Shown here piece by piece: positions 1 through 10,507 of a stretch of 64,000 nucleotides of DNA. A model generated the notes under the pieces. That model made no database searches. It had not been told where the DNA came from and saw nothing but the letters and a program-made list of their open reading frames with translations. Source of the DNA: Diploscapter coronatus (taxonomy: Eukaryota; Nematoda; Chromadorea; Rhabditida; Rhabditidae); assembly GCA_964036155.1 (NCBI GenBank), contig OZ038423.1, positions 18,987,249 to 19,051,248 on the forward strand, in the 5' to 3' direction. The translations under genes and the position numbers were made by a program. How positions within the stretch are numbered: position 1 is the stretch's first letter; each line of letters starts with the position of its first letter.

Positions 1-69
1 CCCCTATTTCCGACCTCCCATATTTCGTACACAACAAAATATAACTATTTTAGAATATTTTCTGTTCAG

Positions 70-739
70 ACCCGAGAGAATAACCCCCTCTATGCTGCGC
101 GCATCTGCAGGGGCGATCGAGCATCTCAAAATCGGACGGGTCAAAACCATCGAAAATTACGTCAAGGTTTCAGTCTTCGAACTAAACCAACAATTTAGTT
201 CAAAACATGTTTCAGTTCGTGAAGTACAACAACGCACAGATAGTGATTACTTGTGATAGCGAATCCGCGCAGAGAAGACCCAATAAAATTGATGCTATCC
301 CTCTACACGAGTGGAAACCGACTGAGAAAACTGCACTCATTTTGGGTAAGTCGTTTTATTCTTTTTAAGGTCGTTTTTTTTCTATATTCTGCATATATTC
401 ACAAATCATGAGATAGGTCACAACATTTTTTTCTAATTGGGCATTTTTAATTTTTATTTTGATGAGTATAAGTGAAAAGTTATTAAAATTCAATGATTTT
501 TGTTGATTTGAGGCGACGAAGGTCGGGGAGTGAGTGAGGAACTGGTCGAGCAGTGCGACGTGGCCGTGTCCATTCCGAATCTGGCTCACAAGAAGACCAG
601 CATCAATTCCATCAACGTGTCCGTCGTTGCAGGTAATATTTCGTCATTTATCAAAATAACTCACTTTGGACATTTAGGAATTGTTCTTCATCATATTTAT
701 GCTCAGAAGGCTCTACAGAAACAGAATAAATCGGACTAG
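70..739 (+). CDS. SpoU-family rRNA 2'-O-methyltransferase, MRM1-like (3' part)
   Basis: This is the C-terminal part of a SpoU/TrmH (SPOUT) methyltransferase. Visible exons are 70-166, 216-345, 513-632 and 678-739; all junction phases agree, and the 5' part lies off the left edge. The family motifs appear in order: SKASAGA-like LRASAGAIE in the first exon, the SAM-binding loop ILGDEGRGVS across the second intron, and the knot motif SINSINVSVVAGIVLHHI before the stop. The closest match I know is human MRM1, which methylates mitochondrial large-subunit rRNA at a 2'-O position. The spacing of ASAGA, GDEGRG and LNVSVAAG is the same. The short tail ends in QKQNKSD. MRM3 or TARBP1-type relatives are less likely because of the ASAGA block. 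A mitochondrial role is inferred from the family, since the targeting N-terminus is not visible. Confidence 0.85.
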
Positions 740-1504
740 AATATTAGATTAGCTATTCATTCTTGTTACTAGAAATTTGTTGATTTAATGTTGTTTCTTT
801 TTCTCGAATAAAATTAGTATTAATATTACTTCATAAAAATAATAATATTACTTTGTGTCGTAGAAATCGGTGACAAAACGTACAGATTCGAATGGAAAGG
901 GAAGCTCTTTTGCAAGTAAACAGACAAACAGATTGTCGCATTTTGGCAGAATAGGACAGAAAGAGGCAGACTGCTATAAACCGTTCAAAGAGCAGTTGAA
1001 ATGCAGAGATGGACTGATTGTTTGCTCAATGATTCAAACTTAGCAATCAACTTTCCCGCTTCCCTCACGTTTCCTCTCGTAGCTGATCGATTTGACCTAA
1101 AGCCTCATCCCTCGATTCCTCGCGCGCAGTCTCTTCCTCGTTCCCTTCCCCCTTCCACCTTCCACCTTTCCACTCAACAATTCTGCCCGCGTATTTTTGT
1201 GATGCTTGCAAAAGTCGCCGCTCTTCCTGTCTCATAGTTCAGTTCAAAAAGTAGGCATTTTATTAATCTCTGACGCTTCTGATAGATCAGATTGAGAGCG
1301 AAGTGATAGATCTGTAATAATCTTTTTTTCCGCGAGATAGATTCTCTTTAGCTCTATTCAACAATGACCGGATATTTCGATAAAGAACTAGTACTTGAGA
1401 TGTGCACATTTTCCTCCTTATCACTTCACTTTTTCGCTTTTATCTATTAGTTTGTTCAGCTAGAGATAGTATTAGTGATTCTTTTGATCTGACAACTTGC
1501 CTAG

Positions 1505-1865
1505 CAAAGGAGTTATCGACCTAGGAACTCATAGATCTTGATGAAACTTTCCACACGAGAGTTTTCACTGACGGCGATCGCGATGATCACATCAAAAAGT
1601 GCAAAATAGGGACCTGAAAGCAGGAAATAGGTGAAAATCCTTTTTCATTTCTGCTTTGCGAATTTGCAAATTTGCATACATTTTTAGCAAGCGAGTTTGC
1701 TCATTTCTCGCGAAAAATATTAGTAAAAGACAGCGAAAAATTCCCTAGTTCCAGATCCCTCTTTTGCACTTTTTGATTTCGCCATTGCGATCAGCGTCAT
1801 ATCGAAAACCTCCATGTAGAAAGTTACATCAAGATTTGTGAGTTCCTATGTTGACGACTCCCTTG
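1505..1865. repeat. MITE-like element with ~105-bp imperfect terminal inverted repeats
   Basis: The left end (AAGGAGTTATCGACCTAGGA) is mirrored by the right end read on the other strand (AAGGGAGTCGTCAACATAGG). The similarity continues about 105 bp inwards, through AACTCATAGATCTTGATG on one side and AACTCACAAATCTTGATG on the other, to a shared ATCAAAAAGTGCAAAA block. Nothing coding is seen inside. This is a non-autonomous inverted-repeat element; its superfamily is not clear. Confidence 0.75.
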
Positions 1866-2500
1866 TAAACGACGTTAATTTCCTGTTTCGAAGTAGGGAA
1901 ATGTTCATTCTCTTTGCCACATTTAAATGTAATATTTCGAAAATCTACCTTTTAGTAAAAGTTTTTTTTATTTAGAAAGAGATTTAGTATTGTGATATGT
2001 ACCCTTCTTTTTCAGATTATTCTGTACTTTGAAATATCTAGTATGTATGATGCCATTTAAATTTCAGGCGTTAATTACGCTTTTCTATTTGGACATGTCG
2101 CACTAGCTTATTCTTATCAAAACGAAAAATGGTGTTAAATTTTTCCTGGCTTCGAGATGCTCTTTTATTAAGCCATTCAGTATCAGTGACTTGCACATTC
2201 TGCTCAAATAGTTGACTCTTGAGCAGTTTTATGTTCACGTTTCCTCCTCATTTCCTTTCAATCTGATTCAAACATTTCGTCTTCATTTGGAATCTTTACA
2301 TCATTTTTTTTCATTTCACAGCGTTCTTTTTGTTACCTTTCCTTTTTCACTGTAATTCCCAGCTGCTTACTCATCCAGTCTGTGTCCATAAAGGGCGTTT
2401 TCTGTTCAAATCGCGCAACAACATACCTTCAGCAGCATTTACTCGTTCCTTTTTCGTATGCCCGACTTCTATCGATTGATTCAATCATTGAGCATAATTA

Positions 2501-2697
2501 GATTATCATGATCAGGGGTTCACGCGGCTTGATTCGGTTTTAAGGAGGTTTATTGTTGGCAACTTCTACTTCGATTTCGCCTTTGAACATTTTAGAAGCA
2601 GAACTTTGTCTTCGACTTCGAGATTTTGAAAGCGATGAAACCTTGACTTGGAAAATTTTCAAATAAAAACTTTATGTACTCCTGATCATGATAATCA
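2501..2697. repeat. short inverted-repeat element
   Basis: GATTATCATGATCAGGGGT at 2501-2519 is repeated in inverse orientation at 2678-2696 (ACTCCTGATCATGATAATC) with one mismatch. The ~160 bp between them is AT-rich and non-coding. It looks like a small MITE. Confidence 0.6.
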
Positions 2698-3271
2698 CTT
2701 GAACTGCCTAACGTTTCGAAAATGATTAGGTATATTTTATGTGCAGAAAATTTATTTCATCATTTTGAAATTTACTTCTTATCATCAACCCACGCATTCG
2801 TCCGATTTAGCTTCGAAATCACCTTGAATTTTCAAATATTCAATTCTTGATATTTGGTGTAATTTAAGATTGCATTATTTGCTCCTCGAGAGAGTCAAAC
2901 GGCATTTCCAAAATCAAACAATGTGTCAGTATTTCGAATTGATAGTGACGACGATATTGATAAAGAAGCGAAGAGCAGAAAATTTGTGCATTCTTGCGAA
3001 ATAGAAATAATACTCTTCTAGCATTAATAATAAACAGTATGGATGTTTTTGCGACTCATTTCGAAAGATGATCGTTTGTTTTTACTAGATGACAAATCTG
3101 TTCAATAACTTGCCGCTTATATCAAATTATTAACAGTTTTTTGTTATTATTCAGCACATAAAATATCGTCGTTAGTTCATTTGTTCTTGAAATTTTTATC
3201 TTCATTTCAATTAAAATATATTTTTAGGAATCACATTGATTTGAAAATTGAATCGGTAAAATGACATAAAA

Positions 3272-5490
3272 ATGAATTACATGAATTATTATGGTGGCCA
3301 ATTCGGTGTGTTTACATTAACACCTTTGCAGTTTCAGGTAGAATTGTTGAAGTACAGCTTCCCTTACTAGTTGATTTTTCATTCTTCCAGAATTGCTCAA
3401 TTTACAATCCATCCAAGGATTGGAAATATGGAATCTGCAATATTACTGATGGATCTGATCCCTGCACTTTGCTTAGGGTGAATTAAAACGTTTTTCAAAA
3501 AATTATAAACGAGAAACTTAGGAGCTTCATCGAGCAAAAGAATTCCGGCGATATTTTCTAGCGATTATACCAATAGTTCTGTCAATCATTGCATTTATTC
3601 TCAATGTAATTTATCTAGTCATCCAAATACGGGCCTACATAACTGAAGATCATAGGTACTACTGAAAATTTTTCTATTTTTGCAAACGCCATAATTTCAG
3701 CTATCGTAAACGCTATGTATTTCTAATTTATCGTACTTTGTCAACAATTCTAGCTATAATTTTGCTATACGTCGTGTTAATTACTTGGAAAGCAGATAGC
3801 TTCGGGTACACAAGCGCCATGATATTTCTTCTAATTGGAGCTAGTAATTTTTTGAGCGTGACAGGTAATCATACTAAACTCCTGGTTAGGGGAGTTTGCA
3901 TGTGTCCCCACCTCTAGTAAGGCTGATTTCCACACCGTATGAGTATTTTATGACGCTGATCAAGATGTTAAAGTTCGTTTTTATCCTATGGGCTGTTTAC
4001 ACGCTGTAGATCCAAGAAAATTTTTTTATGACGCGAAGAAATATCATCCGAAACTGAGAGATTTAGAGAAAGTTTGGAATTCAAAATTAGCATTCCCTAT
4101 ATCTTTCGTTTTAGCACGCTATTTCTTCTCGTTCGAAGGCAGTTTTCTACGTTATCATTAGCATCATAAGATACCTTTACCGTGGCAAAATAAACTAAAT
4201 CGGAAACACACTTGAAAAATTCCCTAATCAGAATCGGAATATTTATCGATAAATTGGCAAATTTATTGCGGAACTCATAATATTTTGCGTGATAATTGAT
4301 TTGACAAATCTAATCCTAGGAACCTATATCGGATTGACTCTGCTCCTTTATGTTGCAGTACGCCATCAATTCTGGTATCGTTCAGAGCTCAGATTGAAGC
4401 ACTGCTATTTCGCTGTTGCAATCATTTGGTTCCTCTCATTAGCGTCTTCGGTAATCGTTGCAGATGAAACCGAATATTTAAAAATTGACTTCAGATTTGC
4501 ATAGGCTTATGGGGAGCTACGTTGTTCTACCCTGGTAAGTTGACACAAATCGCCCCATTTGTGGTATAAAAAGCCTTTAATTCTTCTTTCCAGATACGAC
4601 TCCAGTTCAATGTTCGTATGAAGGATGCCAGAGACCATTGGCTATAATTATCGGTAATTTTTGAGATAATTGCCTAATTATGCAATTAATTTTAGTCGTT
4701 GGTTTATCAATATGCTATTCGACAGTCCTACTCCTCTACATAATAATGCTCTATAGATTAATGTATAGACATACAGATGGACAGGTATTCAATTTTTTCC
4801 TCTAATTGTCGAATAACGTGAGAAAATTTTTTAGTCATCAAATTCTGCCAAAATCAGTTTATTGGCGATGAAGCGATTGGGATTAAACATGGCCACATTT
4901 GCTTTTGGATCCATTCCAGTTCTGATCGTTTGCATTGTTGCATTAGCAAACCTTAGAAGACTCAGTACCTTAGGTATTTAAGTTAAGGCTCAGAGATATC
5001 ATGAATGCAATTATTTTCTAGGCGAAGGGAAGAAAGGCTATTGCAAAACATATCTGAACAGTCGATTGTATGTCGAAGTCGAGATACTCGCTAGCATAGC
5101 TGGAATTGTAATTCTATCTGCGATGATTATCGATCCAATTATTAATACTGTGGTCGATCATAAACTGATGAAGATGGTCAGAAATGGGGTACGTTATATT
5201 TTCAAAATCTGCATAAGAACCTCATATTCTAGGCAAATCAAGTATCCCGAAGTATACGTTCTTGGCACGGTCGACTATCAGGAAGGTCTGTTGCGTTGGA
5301 CGAGGAAAACAATGAAGGGAACAATTCGACGACAGTTAACAATGAAAATGATAAACATGTCAAAAACTCGGACGAAGAATCAAAACCAAAAGAGCCTAGC
5401 ACAGTCACTATCAAAGATTTTGAGAATGGATCTGAAGATTCGGGAAATGCTTCTGACTCAGCGAAATCAGATTCCAAATCGGTTAATTAG
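3272..5490 (+). CDS. nematode-type 7TM G protein-coupled receptor
   Basis: A 444-residue receptor joined from 11 exons: 3272-3337, 3391-3477, 3522-3655, 3701-3864, 4320-4450, 4495-4534, 4594-4653, 4696-4784, 4835-4973, 5022-5188 and 5233-5490. Every phase is consistent. The N-terminus is extracellular with NCS and NIT glycosylation sequons. Seven hydrophobic segments follow: FLAIIPIVLSIIAFILNVIY, the VFLIYRTLSTILAIILLYVV region, the TYIGLTLLLYVAV region, CYFAVAIIWFLSLASSICIG, LAIIIVVGLSICYSTVLLLY, MATFAFGSIPVLIVCIVAL and ILASIAGIVILSAMIIDPII. The last carries an IDPIIN block like the family-A TM7 NPxxY. The long tail is rich in Asp, Glu, Ser and Asn (DEENNEGNN onward), a likely phosphorylation target. 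Intron 4 (3865-4319) is ten times longer than its neighbours. Ligand and exact subfamily are unknown; a chemoreceptor or orphan peptide receptor is inferred. Confidence 0.8.
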
Positions 5491-6224
5491 TTATGGGTTT
5501 TTTTTAAATAAAACTCTCAGGTATGTAGTTCGCTAGAAATCTTTTCTCGAGAGAATATTTTGTAATGATTATTTTGATCTGCTAAAAGCTTCGATATTTC
5601 GACACAATAATTTCTTAATCCGATCTCGTTTTCTCTGAGTTATGAGAATGAATTCATTTTTAATTGTGCTAATTAATAATTGTATCGCAATAGTCATATT
5701 GGGTCGGTCAGAAAGTTCTTTGCACGTTTTATTGCATATTCTCATGGGTTCATAAGTAACTGCAAGGCTTCAATTAATTTATGAAATGGTTATTTATTAA
5801 ATTGCAAGATATTCATCCTGAGCAAATGAAACGATGTTTCCGATAACATATGTACCTTACACGAATTTAGTCATTTAGCTAGATATGCCTTTGCCAAACA
5901 TTCTCTGATCAACCTAGTAATCAAAGTCTCAGTTTGTTGCTCAATTTTACGACTAGTTATTGCAAAGTTAAATAAAGTACATTCTAGTAGAAAATAAATG
6001 AATTAATATTGATCATCGAAACAATCATCGAAACAACATGTAAACATCGCACAGAACTAATTATAGTTTAATCTGATTTGCCACTTATCTATAATTGTGC
6101 GTGTATATAAAGGGAGAAATAGCAGACTTCTGAATGTCTATTCTCTAATCATTTCTAGGACAGACTAGCGATTGAAATTTTTCCTACGATTATTTAGTCT
6201 ATTATTCAGTTCAACTCATTCGAA
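5491..6224. other. intergenic region, possible solo mariner terminal repeat
   Basis: No gene is seen. At about 5698-5740 the sequence TTGGGTCGGTCAGAAAGTTC resembles the terminal inverted repeats of mariner-family elements and is preceded by TA. I found no inverted partner nearby, so it would be a solo or decayed end. The downstream part holds the presumed promoter of the VKOR gene and a TTATTCAG acceptor 16 nt before its ATG. Confidence 0.4.
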
Positions 6225-7185
6225 ATGGCCACTGCACCTGGCAAATCTTCAATCGGTTCGCTGTATCGAGAGCTGCGAGTCTGGAGTCGAAGGGCATTCA
6301 TCGTTAATATCGTCGGATTCGTCGTTTCCATCTACGGTGCATTTTAATCGATAAAAGCCACCTGAATGTTTTACGAGAATCCATATATTTAGTCAATTTT
6401 TGTTCATTATTTTCTCTCAGGACTCTATGTTGAAATTCGCCACGAAGCTGATCCGAAATACCAAGCCTCTTGCGACATCTCATCCTACCTTTCCTGCACG
6501 AAAGCCCTGAGTCACGACATCGGCCGAGGATTTGGAATCGTCAAGCACATCTTAGGACCTGACAGTATCTTGAATCAGGTAAAAACAGCATTTTCTATGC
6601 GATGTTTATTCCTGGTTAATCTTGCAGCGCAATCCCTTGTTCGGAGTGTTTGGCTACTCGACTCTGGCCGCTCTGCAGCTCTCCAATTCGCCTCTGCTCA
6701 TCCGACTTTGTGTCATCGTTGCTATCACGCTGAACGCTGTTTCTGCCTATTTGACTTACAGTATGTCGGAATTTTAATCTAATAATTGACTCATTTTTCT
6801 AAAACTAATATCGGTTAGCAATTGAGTCACACTTAAACTATATTCCCTATGTTATGACCAACTAATTCGTATAAGAGGCCTGGGGTTGTTAGCAAAGGTA
6901 GGGCAGTGGCCTGACCAACAACCACCAAACTGATTCCATCTAAATAAATAAGCGCTTATCAACAAAGCCTACATCCTTTTAATCAAAAACTAACTAGAAA
7001 ACATTGAAATCCCCTTTTTCTTGTTTCCTATTAAATTTGAAGTTTCAGATCTAATCCAGATGCAGGTGATTTGTCTCGTCTGCTACGCCATCCACATCTG
7101 CAACATGCTGTTCTTCTATTTCGCAGACAAACGTCGAACCATCATAAACCAGATCGAGCATGAAAATAGCAAGAAGGTTTCGTAA
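6225..7185 (+). CDS. vitamin K epoxide reductase (VKOR/VKORC1-like)
   Basis: A 179-residue multi-pass ER-type protein in four exons: 6225-6336, 6421-6578, 6628-6760 and 7049-7185. It aligns along its length with animal VKORC1 (about 160 residues). The luminal loop shows CDISSYLSCTKALSHDIGRG, holding the conserved cysteine pair, followed by FGIVKHILGPDSILNQ. The C-terminal active site is the CxxC motif in MQVICLVCYAIHICN. A first TM segment (RAFIVNIVGFVVSIYG) and later hydrophobic stretches give the usual four-helix bundle. The enzyme reduces vitamin K epoxide or quinone and passes electrons from folding proteins. Nematode biology of VKOR is not coagulation, so a disulfide or quinone redox role in the ER is inferred. 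The start follows a TTATTCAG acceptor, consistent with trans-splicing. It ends in a short charged tail. Confidence 0.9.
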
Positions 7186-8018
7186 TTATTTTGATCAAAG
7201 TAAAGTTTTAGTAATCGCTAGATACTCATTAGGACTGGGTTTATTTATGCATTTATTATTTATCTGGGTCCTATCTATGGGTTCATTTTCCTGCCTTACC
7301 CTTTCCACTTACTGTGCCACAAAATAAATAGTCGTTCAGTTAAATTACTAAAATTTATTTCAATAAATTCATATTCGTTCGGAGATCTACAAATTTTATC
7401 ACAAAATTCCTACCAATGTGAAAATTAGTCGTCTTTTCTCTTCCGTTTGATTGCCTTCTTTGGGGGAACACTGATTTTGAAAACGGTGCTAAAATTTGAA
7501 AAATTCGAACAGCGAGTGTTTTACTTCCAAAAATGAGTACTTTCCCACTATAACGTGGAAAGGAAAGAAAGTTGAAATAGCGTTTGGGAGGAAAGTACTT
7601 CATTTGTGAGGGGAAAGGGAAAACAGTCGTTGCGCACAAAGTGTATCTTACAAAACTTTTTGTTCGTTGCACTTAGTGAACAGCTTCTTAGATTTTGTAC
7701 TACTTTCATGACCTAATCTTATGGCATTATTTTATCGTTATCGTACAAGTTGCTATTTCATTTACTTGCCTAAGTATTGGGGATATTTGAGACTGGCTAG
7801 ATTATATATTTATAAAGTTTCGTGAAAAATAGTAATGGACTTGTATAAGATAAGGATAGTGACAGGGTTAGCCTTGGGAGGGGTAGAGGGCTAGTTAAGA
7901 TCAAGGGTAAGGATAGGTTGGATAGGGTAGGGGTAAGGTGAATAAGATATGCATTTATTTTACAGAAATAAATCAGAATTGCCATTCAAACACTTGAAAC
8001 TCATATTTCCAAAATGAA
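7186..8018. other. convergent intergenic region
   Basis: The 3' ends of the VKOR gene (+) and gtf-2H3 (-) meet here. AATAAA signals are seen for both strands (for example near 7324 and 7965). Around 7800-7950 the + strand is rich in purine runs (GGGTTAGCC, GGGGTAGAGGG). No gene is supported. Confidence 0.5.
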
Positions 8019-9789
8019 TCAAATGTTGAATTTCACTCTGACAATGTTCAGCTATCATTTTTGTGCGCAACGATATACACCCAGAGGAAAGTATCCGCAG
8101 CCCCAAGTTCAGAAAGGTGCAAAATATAAAATATTTGAAAAAAAAAACATACTTGCAGGCCCTGCAGATGGGCATGAATTGACAGAGAACAGACAGACAG
8201 ACACTGCAAACCCAGCCGCTAGAAACGAGCTCGTTGTGGCACACACACGAGGCTCGATAGTCCACGTTCTAAATTATTCCAGCATTTTTCAAACAAGATT
8301 GAACGAAAATATCTTACCGTAAGCACCGGTTGCGGAAAGAGATTTCGCGATTCCGCCGGGAAAAGAGCGTGATTCTAAAAAGAATAAATGTCACTTTTCC
8401 AAGGTAATCATTTTCTTACGAGCATTTTGGACACGAGAAACTTGGGATGATCGATGCTGATGTAGAGACCGCCCGTGATGTCTGCGGCCTGTTGCAACAA
8501 TGGGGAGTTGTCGCCTGAAATAAATAGCTTGAAATTTGAAAAAAGAACAGAAAAGAGTTACCAAGAACGATAACATCTACACAAATGTCCTGTTTAGCTG
8601 CGGCAAAGAACAAGTTCATCAGAGCACCTGCAAAATGACTAATTCGGATCTCTTCATTTGTCATCAGATTTGAGAGCAAAGTGAGAAGAGAAAAACGATT
8701 ACGATGATCAACCGAGGACTGATAAATTGGGTTGAAAAATAGTTTAAAACGTGAAAAGAATTAGATATTTTGAAACTTGAGAAAAAAAGCCTACTGTGCT
8801 CATGTCCGAATTCAACAGTCATGGCGACGATCAGAATCCTGCCTCTGGCAGTGGAGTCGTCGTTGACAGGCACGAAGGCAGAAGTCGTTGCTTCGTCTGG
8901 ATCTCCGTTTGTCAGAGCGCTGTTTGATTGGGAGGAAAAGTGGAACCGACGCCAATCTGAAATAACTAAATTTTCAGAACTTTTCCTTATTAAATATAAT
9001 TTTTTGTGAATCTCAATCAATCACTTTAAAGTTTTTTCTTCTTTACCAACAGTCTTCTTTAAACCCCTTCAGATTCTTTCAACGAGTACTCTCAAAACTG
9101 ATCAAATATTTCAAGAAGCCATGGAAAACATGTTGCATAACGACATTTAAGGTTAAAAATTAGTTAGTATTAAAATCCAGAGAGATCTTACAACACATAG
9201 CCTGAGCGACAGTGGGGGCGAGAGCAGCTCCAACCGTCAAATCATCAGATTCTGCAGAAGTCCGCAGTGCAGATCGCAGTTCATCAACAATTGTCTGGGA
9301 AGTGTCCAGACTGTCAGAATTTCCCGAGTCATAGAGCAGCTAAAATAAGAAATATTAGTAAAAATATACAACTGCAAACATACCTTCTTCTGAAGTCCTT
9401 TGGCGAATCCGAACAGCTGCAGTCTGTTGGAAGAGGCCATGGAAATGTAGGCATTCGAGAATGATGTCTAAAACGTCACAGTATGACATTTGAAAGAGTA
9501 CTCTCAGAGTCGTAAGATATGGGATTTTAAAATGTTCAAAGCGAATTAAGATGTAAAATCTTTTGAAATTGAAATAAATTTCCATTTCTCCAAAGATCAA
9601 GGAATTTCGAGTCAGATAAAAATTCGAAAAAGAAAACAAATTCAAAGGATACTGAATACTGTGATTGTTCTTTTTTTAAACACCTACCACAGCCCTGAAG
9701 ACGTCAGCCAGAGAATCTCTGCCCTGCTCCTCACCCAATTTGCCCCACGAAAGAGCGCTCGTCTCGACCAGCAATGCCAAATTTGTCAT
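8019..9789 (-). CDS. gtf-2H3: TFIIH core subunit p34 (GTF2H3/TFB4)
   Basis: A 282-residue protein in nine exons on the minus strand: 9688-9789, 9384-9467, 9192-9339, 8795-8956, 8562-8627, 8420-8514, 8318-8374, 8153-8268 and 8019-8037. It matches human GTF2H3 in order: a VWA-like N-terminus (LALLVETSALSWGKL), the helix before SRILVI (here RGRILIVAM), ALMNLFFAAAKQDICVDVIV, LLQQAADITGGLYI, and the C-terminal C4 zinc finger in CVCHNELVSSGWVCSVCLSV and CRACKVKF. TFB4 pairs with p44 in the TFIIH core, which opens promoters and works in nucleotide-excision repair. It is slightly shorter than human (about 308). The start codon follows GTGTTCAG, a probable trans-splice site. The terminal 19-nt exon was chosen because its phase and CxxCxxxF spacing fit. 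A non-AG-rich alternative is unlikely. Confidence 0.92.
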
Positions 9790-10507
9790 CCTGAACACTT
9801 GATAATTTTGGCTTTGTTGGAATTCTTAGAGATATTTCACCGTTACAAACTGAATTGCTTTGTATTCATCAATGACAACAAGTAATTACATTTTTGAGAA
9901 CTTTATTGAACCAAATAAAATATCGTTTACAAAAAAAATCAAAATAAAATCGAAACGAAAGTTCGAAAAGTTTATTCCAACCAACCGATAAAAATCACGA
10001 AAAAATGCGGAAATAATAATAAAAAACTGACGCGACGAATTTAAAATATTTATTTTTGTAATTTTTTAATTGAGGTTTGGAAAATTTAGTAATCTTCCCT
10101 ATGATTTTGACCTGCAAAACGACTAAAGAATTACAGCAACTATCAAAAGAAAAGTGATATACAAATAAAATAAACACTAAAATGCTCGCCCTAATATAGC
10201 AAAAAGACACAAAATGAGTGAACCCGAATGGAAATACGAAATGTTCTGGTTTGTTCTGGGTGAAGTAAGAAGGAGAAATACTTGTCTGCATTAAGATGTC
10301 ATTGTTAAAGTATGAAAAATAAGAATAAGAATGAGAACGAACAAGTCATATCACAGATGGTCGAGTTAACGAGCACAGTTTGGTTATCGACGATTTGATC
10401 AGAATGAAAGAAGTGAGCAAGGAAACTCATGTCAAGTTAGGGGATTGGACAAATTCACTAATCCCCTAACTAGCTATGATTTCTAACCGAGTGACTAAGC
10501 CTCTAAT
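9790..10507. other. gtf-2H3 upstream region and pcf-11 3' region
   Basis: Between the gtf-2H3 start and the pcf-11 stop, both on the minus strand, I see no gene. The two share direction and lie only about 720 nt apart, so an operon is conceivable. The strand is very AT-rich around 9890-10100. A perfect 12-bp hairpin lies at 10435-10471. Confidence 0.5.
10435..10471 (-). repeat. perfect 12-bp stem hairpin in the pcf-11 3' UTR
   Basis: AGTTAGGGGATT (10435-10446) and AATCCCCTAACT (10460-10471) are exact inverse complements around a 13-nt loop. The structure begins about 37 nt downstream of the pcf-11 stop codon in the direction of transcription, so it would be in the mRNA's 3' UTR. Confidence 0.6.

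Larger units (their letters stand above)
740..3271. other. intergenic region with MITE-like repeats
   Basis: I found no gene in these 2.5 kb. Short open frames (for example around 1001-1237) are C/T-rich and show no splice-site support. An AATAAA signal near 809 suits the 3' end of the upstream methyltransferase gene. The stretch holds two inverted-repeat elements (1505-1865 and 2501-2697) and the presumed promoter of the 7TM receptor that starts at 3272. Confidence 0.6.

Noticed and set aside
1001..1237. 78-codon + frame
   Set aside because: Pyrimidine-rich, no splice partner, no recognisable domain; sits beside a repeat-bearing intergenic region.
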